The notes beneath the pieces were generated by a model. It did not search any database, was not told the DNA's origin, and saw only the letters and a program-made list of their open reading frames with translations. Shown here piece after piece: positions 58,970-64,000 of a stretch of DNA of 64,000 nucleotides; the first letter of the stretch is position 1, and every line of letters begins with the position of its first letter. The translations under genes and the position numbers were made by a program. This DNA comes from Candidatus Babelota bacterium (GTDB taxonomy: Bacteria; Babelota; Babeliae; Babelales; Vermiphilaceae). The DNA lies in the NCBI GenBank assembly GCA_003963225.1, contig RXKB01000009.1, positions 62,001 to 126,000 on the forward strand. Reading direction: 5' to 3'.

Positions 58970-59137
58970 ATGATACAACCCAGCCCGTCCACCCCACCCC
59001 CCGACGTTCAACCCACCGACCCACCGGATCCGGGAGGCGTCCCCCAACATCCGATCACCCCTACGTCCCCCGACGTTCAGCCCACCGACCCACCGGATCC
59101 GGGAGCGAAACCTGAGCCGACGCCTTTGGCGGTTTGA
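58970..59137 (+). CDS. Small Pro-rich repeat protein
   Basis: The 55-residue protein contains two copies of PDVQPTDPPDPG, encoded by two 39-bp direct repeats. ATG at 58970 is chosen; a TTG at 58934 would lengthen it by 12 residues. It abuts the next start. It may be a linker-like cell-envelope protein or a mere coding repeat. Confidence that it is expressed is moderate. Confidence 0.45.
   Translation: MIQPSPSTPPPDVQPTDPPDPGGVPQHPITPTSPDVQPTDPPDPGAKPEPTPLAV
58998..59105 (+). repeat. Two 39-bp direct repeats
   Basis: Copies at 58998-59036 and 59067-59105 differ at one base. They encode a PDVQPTDPPDPG unit. Copy number could vary by slippage. Confidence 0.8.
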
Positions 59138-59824
59138 GTGCAACCGCTCGAGTTCATCACGCGGGGCTGCTTCATGCTCGCGGTGTTGTCCGCGTGGGCT
59201 TTGACCATCTGTCGGAAGGCACCGTTTTACCGACCCGTCGCGATCGTGCTGACCTTGCTGTTCTGCTTGGATTGCTTGCGTGGAGGGATTCGGTTCTTCG
59301 TGCTTCAGCCCGCGCGTGCAGCAGGGCGCGTCCCGTACGTTGGGTACGAACGTCTTTGGTTCCACGTCGAACAAGCCTCGCTGCTTGCCTTTGCAGCTTG
59401 CAGCATTGGGCTCGCGGTCATGGTTTTTTTGCGGCCTCGAAGGGTTGCGATGGCCAACGGGATCATCGTCTCTGCCTGGGCTGTAACCACGTTCGTCGTA
59501 GCGACGTCATACCCCGAGCTTCGACAAGCTCCGCTCGAGCTGGTGTACACGTGGGTCACCCGCGCAAGCGTTGTAGTTCAGGTGGGATGCGCCGCGTACT
59601 TCTTTGCTCGTAAGGGCATGCCCCTATCCCCACAGCGTGCTGCACTCGTCATGCTCGCTGTTGACGGGGCCGCGCTGATCGGCCCTTACTTCACCGCGCA
59701 TCCGAGTGCTGATTGGGCCTCTATGCGCGCCCCTGCGCTGCTGTTATGGGGACTCTTGTCTCTGCTACAAGGGAGCAACGCATGGTGGTGGACTCGTGTA
59801 CAGAGGCGTCGCGACATCTACTAG
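59138..59824 (+). CDS. Multi-pass membrane protein
   Basis: The 228-residue protein has about six hydrophobic segments (ITRGCFMLAVLSAWALTI, AIVLTLLFCLDCLRG, LLAFAACSIGLAVMVF, GIIVSAWAVTTFVVA, VVQVGCAAYFF, ALVMLAVDGAALIGP). The GTG at 59138 immediately follows the preceding stop. No recognised family. It sits between the lipoprotein and the small membrane protein, so it may belong to a lysis or envelope cassette. Confidence 0.72.
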   Translation: MQPLEFITRGCFMLAVLSAWALTICRKAPFYRPVAIVLTLLFCLDCLRGGIRFFVLQPARAAGRVPYVGYERLWFHVEQASLLAFAACSIGLAVMVFLRPRRVAMANGIIVSAWAVTTFVVATSYPELRQAPLELVYTWVTRASVVVQVGCAAYFFARKGMPLSPQRAALVMLAVDGAALIGPYFTAHPSADWASMRAPALLLWGLLSLLQGSNAWWWTRVQRRRDIY

Positions 59825-60042
59825 CGACATCGGCTGCGTTGTTGTTCGTGACAATTGCGCTCATTCTGGGCGTACTTCCAACGATCCTGCGAGCGTATGC
59901 AAGGGCTCGGGAATTCAATCGAACGTGGCCTACCCGTGAGTCCCAGAAATACGATCCAGAGACGGCTGAGACGATAGCGAAGGTCGAGAACGGCGAGAGT
60001 GCGCAGCCGCAACGCTGTCCACCCGCTCCCCCTGGAGCATGA
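59782..60042 (+). CDS. Small single-TM protein, candidate holin/spanin-type
   Basis: The 86-residue protein begins at an ATG with GGGAG 6 nt upstream and overlaps the preceding gene by 43 nt. It has one transmembrane helix (LLATSAALLFVTIALILGVLP, residues about 14-34) and a charged, later Pro-rich cytoplasmic or periplasmic tail. Its end overlaps the opposing gene at 59930 by 113 nt. A lysis role is a guess from size and place. Confidence 0.6.
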   Translation: MVVDSCTEASRHLLATSAALLFVTIALILGVLPTILRAYARAREFNRTWPTRESQKYDPETAETIAKVENGESAQPQRCPPAPPGA

Positions 60043-60538
60043 TCCCGTTCTGCGCCTCCCGTCGTTGCACCGTGGCTCGAGCTTGTTCCATGACATCTTC
60101 CCCCACGACGTTCTCCATCGCCTCCGTGACCACATCCATTCGACTCACCTCGTGATCTAGCGCGATGGCCATGCGATCTTGTCCGGCACGCAACGAGCGC
60201 AGTTCCATCACGATGACGCGAAGTTCTTCGCCTTGCTGACGCAATGCCGAAATCATCGCTTCATTCAGTTCGATCTGCGCCTGCTTTTCTGCGGCCTCAC
60301 GTAGCGCCTTTTCGGCTGCTTTGGTCGCCAGTTCTTTCGCCTGCTCTGCTTCTTTGAGTGCCTGCGCCTTCGCCTGGTCCGCAGCTTTTTGGAGCTGTTC
60401 AACGCGATCCTTTCGGTCGTCTTCGATCCGCTTCTCCATGTTGTTGATGAGCTGGATGTGCCGTTTCGCCAGCCAACCAACGATCGTCACGATGCCACCG
60501 AGTGCTGAAATGACGGCTGCGGTAAGTGTCGGGTCCAT
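59930..60538 (-). CDS. Membrane-anchored coiled-coil protein
   Basis: The 202-residue protein starts MDPTLTAAVISALGGIV with one transmembrane helix (about 4-22), then a long coiled coil rich in Ala, Lys, Glu and Gln (EQLQKAADQAKAQALKEAE). GGAG lies 6 nt before the ATG at 60538; an ATG 12 nt upstream exists. The frame is open further upstream but reads as shadow. The last third overlaps the convergent gene. It may be an inner-membrane lysis or exclusion protein. Confidence 0.65.
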   Translation of the reverse strand: MDPTLTAAVISALGGIVTIVGWLAKRHIQLINNMEKRIEDDRKDRVEQLQKAADQAKAQALKEAEQAKELATKAAEKALREAAEKQAQIELNEAMISALRQQGEELRVIVMELRSLRAGQDRMAIALDHEVSRMDVVTEAMENVVGEDVMEQARATVQRREAQNGIMLQGERVDSVAAAHSRRSRPSLSSQPSLDRISGTHG

Positions 60539-60623
60539 GGCGATCTCCATGGATGAAGAGTTTAATGACTCACGAGTCTGGAAAACAAGATGGTATCGTG
60601 ATCGGTTTGGCCCGGCGAGGCGG

Positions 60624-61919
60624 CTAATCGTCTTCGTTTGACCATCGTCGATGGGTTGTCGTAACCATCGCCGAGGTGTTTTTCTCGATCTCGACGATGA
60701 TTTCTTTCGCGGCATCGTCCTTTTTTCCGCGAGGTGCGAGTGCCTTCGCGGCCTTCACGACTGCGCCGACGGAAAGATGCTTCTTGACCGTGACGAGTTT
60801 GTGCGCCTGTTCAACACCGAACTTTTGCTCGAGCAGCGCCATGAGCGCAGAATCATCGGCTTTTAACGCTCGACGGCGACCATCAACGCGGCGATGCACG
60901 CTGCCATCAGGCATCGTGATGCCGGATGGATTGGCTTCTGCGTAATCAACCAGGCGAGCGTCCATCTCGTCGATGACTGCTCTCAGGATAGGCAAAGCGT
61001 ACCGCATGCGGGCCGCCTGCTCGTTGTTCTGGATAGGTCCGAACCATGCGCGTCGGAGCGGTGGGTACTGGGTGCGAATCTCGTCGAGCACCGCATGCGT
61101 GTGTGGGCACGAAAATACCGCAGGGCAAAAGTCGCAATATGGTCCAGGCTGCGGTTCGGCATGGCCCCCCATGATGTCTTCCACCCAAAACTGGAGACTT
61201 GCCGCAACTTCGTCGAGTTCGGTCGAGTTGAGCACCACCGAGCTCGTCGTGACCGTCTCCCTCCGCACTCGTACAATCGTGAACTTGATCGGGAATGACC
61301 CAAGCACGTGTGCAATGGCGAGCGAGCATGCTGCGCCCTGCAAATGGCCAATCGCGGACACTGGCAAGAATCCAGTCTTGTAATCGATGACCTCAACTGG
61401 CCCCCCCTCTGGACCGATGCATACGTCGATTGTGCAAGGCACTTCCGTTGGAGTGCATTGCGAGTAGTCACGCGGGCCATTCACTTTGAGCGCGCGTGCC
61501 GCCCACGTTTTCACATCCCACGCAACGGGAAACTCCCGTCGCACAGGTCCACGGTCCCCTACGTACTCGGGCCACCAAAGTCGCCAGGTCGCGTACATGT
61601 CACGCACCACTTCGACCTCGGAGGGCCTGAGTCGCCATTTCTCAGCGATCTGATCGAGGTCCACTTTCTCATCGGAGACCAGCCCGAGGAAAGCTTCGTC
61701 GACGTTTTCGGCTGGATATTGGTCAGGGTCAATGGGGTGCAATTCAGCGACTTCGTGGAATCCGCTACCCACCCGCAACGCACTGCTCGATATTGTCCTC
61801 CCAACGGCAACGTCGGAGCGTGCCCAATACCTGCAATGCTCGCTGAGCCATATCTTCGAGCCCGTCAGGCGGTGAGCAATCGAATTGCTGCTTTGGAGTG
61901 CTTCGGCTTTTTCTGACAT
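60624..61919 (-). CDS. Cas4/RecB-like nuclease with four-cysteine cluster
   Basis: The 431-residue protein starts MSEKAEALQSSNS. It has the PD-(D/E)XK order: VPCTIDVCIG (acid), VEVIDYKTGF (the E/D-x-K core) and HLQGAACSLAIAHV (the Q of motif IV). A Cys near the N-terminus (EHCRYWARS) and a C-terminal cluster (GPYCDFCPAVFSCPHT) give four cysteines as in Cas4/AddB-type Fe-S nucleases. It probably processes phage or host DNA ends. It overlaps the upstream sigma gene by 55 nt. Confidence 0.85.
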   Translation of the reverse strand: MSEKAEALQSSNSIAHRLTGSKIWLSEHCRYWARSDVAVGRTISSSALRVGSGFHEVAELHPIDPDQYPAENVDEAFLGLVSDEKVDLDQIAEKWRLRPSEVEVVRDMYATWRLWWPEYVGDRGPVRREFPVAWDVKTWAARALKVNGPRDYSQCTPTEVPCTIDVCIGPEGGPVEVIDYKTGFLPVSAIGHLQGAACSLAIAHVLGSFPIKFTIVRVRRETVTTSSVVLNSTELDEVAASLQFWVEDIMGGHAEPQPGPYCDFCPAVFSCPHTHAVLDEIRTQYPPLRRAWFGPIQNNEQAARMRYALPILRAVIDEMDARLVDYAEANPSGITMPDGSVHRRVDGRRRALKADDSALMALLEQKFGVEQAHKLVTVKKHLSVGAVVKAAKALAPRGKKDDAAKEIIVEIEKNTSAMVTTTHRRWSNEDD

Positions 61920-62713
61920 GATCTTATTTCTGCTTTGACCAAAGGGCACTTGGAAAGCTGCGTCTCCAAATTGCGACATGCTGCACGCCATGAATTATCG
62001 ACTGCCTGCCGTGAAACGCCGCGGTGGTCCGCAAGCGACACCAGGTCAAAGCCATGTTCCAAAACGTGGTCGACAACCATGTTTTGATTTGCCGTCAGTT
62101 TGCGCTTTGCACCGCCTATTGATTGCGTGATGGCGCGATCCCTCTCGATTTCGATCATGTGCTCCTCTGGTGTTTGCACGGGAGGCACCTCGACATCGAA
62201 CGCGTAGAACCAATCGGGGTCATCCTTGGCGCGTCCGTTTGGTTCGTCGATGGATTGCATCTCGAACTTGTGCCGCGCCACCACAGCGCTCGCGACTTTC
62301 TCGGAAAAACCAAGTCGCACTAATTCTGCAACGTTATACGTCCCGCGCTCTTGAGCGACCAATTTGCAACGATACTGCTTCTTGCTTATTTTCCGCATCG
62401 TGCCGTGCGACCACTCGTTTCTCATGTATTCCATGAGCTTTGCACGAATCCAGTAGACTGAATACGTGACAATCGACTGTCCTTTGGACATGTCGAACTT
62501 GGCCAGAGCAATGTAAAGGCCTTCCAATGCGCATGACCACAAGTCATCTCGGCAATGGCCCAGTAGAAACCCAAACCGTCTGATTTCGCTCCACATCAGA
62601 TCGTGATGGCTCTTAACCAAGACTTCGAATGCGACTTGGTCCCCGGAGCGCCAGGCTTCCAGCAAATCGTGCATGAACTCATTCAACGCACTGTAATTGG
62701 TAGCGTTGCTCAT
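61865..62713 (-). CDS. Sigma-70-like protein B
   Basis: The 282-residue protein has a sigma region 2-like part: ALEGLYIALAKFDMSKG, IVTYSVYWIRAKLMEYMRN (about 65-100), and a region 4-like HTH: LTANQNMVVDHVLEHG then SLADHRGVSRQAVDNSWRAA (about 205-245). It is coupled to protein A by an ATGA overlap. It may redirect host RNA polymerase to late promoters. The C-terminus is basic. Region 3 is short, so it may need a partner. Confidence 0.8.
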   Translation of the reverse strand: MSNATNYSALNEFMHDLLEAWRSGDQVAFEVLVKSHHDLMWSEIRRFGFLLGHCRDDLWSCALEGLYIALAKFDMSKGQSIVTYSVYWIRAKLMEYMRNEWSHGTMRKISKKQYRCKLVAQERGTYNVAELVRLGFSEKVASAVVARHKFEMQSIDEPNGRAKDDPDWFYAFDVEVPPVQTPEEHMIEIERDRAITQSIGGAKRKLTANQNMVVDHVLEHGFDLVSLADHRGVSRQAVDNSWRAACRNLETQLSKCPLVKAEIRSCQKKPKHSKAAIRLLTA

Positions 62714-63729
62714 ACCTGCACCATCCCCTGCGCCATGGCCTTCTTTTGAGCACGCACCTTTTGGTGCGACGGGTCTTTCTTCAGACCGACTATTTCTTCC
62801 TTGATAAAATCATTCCGGAGGAGCGCTGGCCGGATATTGGAATATGCAGCACGGCAGATGTTGTCGACGGCCTGCCGCTTGTGGTTCCTTTCACGGGCAA
62901 TGTCCGCCATGGTCAGATCATCGCTGGCATACAGCGTGAGAACGGTGTCGCGCTGCTTCTGCGTGAGGTATTCGGTCGTGGCGTGACCAACGGCCTTTCG
63001 GAGTCGCTGCTGCCGTTCGTGCTCAATCAGTTGATCCTCGGCGCTCGGAGTTGCGTCAATCATTGAGAACACGCGACCAGCAGCCTCTTCTTGAGTCTCA
63101 TCCTGGCTCTCGCCGTCATGATGGAAGTTCAGCGAGCTTATGTAGATGATCTTCATCTGCTTGCGATTCACCGCATTAGAAATGGATGCAGCAGTCGTAC
63201 CCGCGGCGATCAGTTCATCCCGTGTGGCATTGGGCAGCAGCTTCATCAATTTCTCCGCACGCTTGATGTTGGCGTTGGCTCGTCGGCAGGTGCCCTGCCG
63301 ACGCTCGATGTCCACATAGGTCCAGACGTAGTTGCGCACCCACCACATGACATAGGTCGCGATCTTGACTTTGCGAGCATCATCGAACCGAAGGAGCCCC
63401 TGCAAAAGCCCCATGTTCGCCTCGCTCATCAGGTCATCCTTGGTAATGCCCTTCTGGATGAAGGGCCGGACGAAGCTGTAGAGCAGGGCTTGCATGCTCT
63501 CGTACAGCTTGTCGAAGGCCCGAGTGTTCCCGGAACGCCAAGCTCGGAGCCACTGGAGTTGCTGTGCGTTTTGTAGTTCCGCTTCAATCGAAGCAAGCGC
63601 CACGTTTTTGGTGGCTTGAGAAGGATCTTCGAGAGGCGCCCGATCAAGATTGCGCAGCGGGTCTACGCGACCAGCGGGGTTCTTTGCGAATGGCTTGGTT
63701 CTGCTCGTGGTCAAGTCTTCGGTACGCAT
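62710..63729 (-). CDS. Sigma-70-like protein A
   Basis: The 339-residue protein has RpoH-like features: region 1.2/2.1 at about 55-100 (RAWRSGNTRAFDKLYESM), region 2.3-2.4 EANMGLLQGLLRFDD then IATYVMWWVRNYVW (about 103-136), and region 4 LTQKQRDTVLTLYASDDLT then ADIARERNHKRQAVDN (about 262-300). The ATG at 63729 is chosen; the longer frame would include the promoter. A TAGACT -10 lies 8 nt upstream. Two sigma-like genes in tandem suggest staged transcription. Confidence 0.82.
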   Translation of the reverse strand: MRTEDLTTSRTKPFAKNPAGRVDPLRNLDRAPLEDPSQATKNVALASIEAELQNAQQLQWLRAWRSGNTRAFDKLYESMQALLYSFVRPFIQKGITKDDLMSEANMGLLQGLLRFDDARKVKIATYVMWWVRNYVWTYVDIERRQGTCRRANANIKRAEKLMKLLPNATRDELIAAGTTAASISNAVNRKQMKIIYISSLNFHHDGESQDETQEEAAGRVFSMIDATPSAEDQLIEHERQQRLRKAVGHATTEYLTQKQRDTVLTLYASDDLTMADIARERNHKRQAVDNICRAAYSNIRPALLRNDFIKEEIVGLKKDPSHQKVRAQKKAMAQGMVQV

Positions 63730-63765
63730 GACCAACGAGTCTACTCGCGGTTGCTCGATTGTCAA
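63730..63765 (-). promoter_or_regulatory. Promoter of the sigma pair
   Basis: Reading leftward: TTGACA (63760-63765, consensus), 16-bp spacer, TAGACT (63738-63743), 8 nt to the ATG. Start of transcription would be about 2 nt before the ATG. This is a near-consensus host-type promoter without the operator. Confidence 0.7.
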
Positions 63766-63796
63766 CAAGAATTGTAACAATGTGTTCGAGACGTGT

Positions 63797-64000
63797 TCAG
63801 TTGGTCAGCCAACGAAGAGCGCTGGCGGCGGTGATGCGTATCTCGGCACCCTTGGGCTGGCGTCCGGGGAGAGCAGACTTGCGCGGGCCGGTTGATTGCA
63901 AGGCTCCTGTTCGTACGAGCGACCGGATCCGACTGGGATCAAGCTGTGCAAGTGTCGCGAACGCGACGACTCCAACGGCCTGGCCGAGGTGAAGCGCTCG
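63797..64000 (-). CDS. Excisionase/MerR-like HTH protein (3' part, cut by window edge)
   Basis: Sixty-seven codons are open from the right edge to the TGA at 63797-63799. The segment AQLDPSRIRSLVRTGALQSTG and, later, EIRITAASALRWL match the pattern of excisionase-type winged HTH proteins, where a recognition helix precedes a strand and a final helix. The start lies beyond the window. It could be a DNA-binding cofactor; the assignment is from pattern only. Confidence 0.55.
   Translation of the reverse strand, partial: RALHLGQAVGVVAFATLAQLDPSRIRSLVRTGALQSTGPRKSALPGRQPKGAEIRITAASALRWLTN

Noticed and set aside
1..64000. CRISPR arrays, insertion sequences, retrons, integrase
   Set aside because: No regular spaced repeats, no transposase, reverse transcriptase or integrase motifs were seen in any frame examined.

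Overview
The window looks like a 64 kb internal piece of a large, contractile-tailed (myovirus-type) bacteriophage genome. No integrase, lysin, DNA polymerase or ribosomal gene is visible, and both ends cut through genes. The host cannot be fixed from the sequence. Two cysteine-rich lipoproteins at 55.3-56.2 kb resemble the Cys-rich secreted proteins common in Myxococcota, which is only a weak hint.

Layout. (1) 1-12.3 kb is transcribed almost wholly leftward. It holds early or metabolic genes: a 3'-5' exonuclease (cut), a FEN-type 5'-3' exonuclease, a YkgJ-type Cys-cluster protein, a ParB-domain protein, a DUF488-type protein and many small unknowns, with one divergent HTH gene at 3.4 kb and a tRNA-like element at 10.7 kb. 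(2) 12.30-12.44 kb is a divergent control region carrying two palindromic operators beside an XRE-type repressor gene. (3) 12.4-22.0 kb holds the terminase genes followed by an unusual island before the portal: a terminase-like pseudo-ATPase, an HD-domain protein, a Gp37/Gp68 protein, an XRE protein, a putative antirestriction/Mom-like DNA-modification protein with a ParB-fold partner, and a leftward zinc-ribbon gene. (4) 22.2-59.8 kb is the rightward late region: portal, Mu gpF-like protein, prohead protease fused to a pyrophosphatase-like domain, scaffold-like protein, major capsid, connectors, tail sheath, tube, chaperone pair with a likely -1 frameshift, tape measure, LysM-like, gpD, gpV, gp25 and gpJ baseplate genes, gpI-like tail protein, fibres, and a set of small membrane/lipoprotein genes that may serve lysis. 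It is interrupted by two leftward insertions (a P-loop kinase at 49.4 kb and the lipoprotein pair at 55.3-56.2 kb). (5) 59.9-64 kb is leftward again: a membrane-anchored coiled-coil protein, a Cas4/RecB-like nuclease with four cysteines, two tandem sigma-70-like proteins, and the tail of an excisionase-like HTH protein.

Regulation is the most striking feature. Seven copies of the operator TTARC-N6-GCTAA occur. Six lie between the -35 (consensus near TTGCAN) and the -10 (TAAGTT) of leftward promoters, and one lies just upstream of the XRE gene. In five of the six leftward promoters the start codon follows exactly 6 nt after the -10, which predicts leaderless mRNAs. Several rightward transcription units share the arrangement TANNNT, about 6-8 nt, then ATG or GTG. 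The XRE protein is the natural candidate to bind the operator, and the phage also brings two sigma-like proteins.
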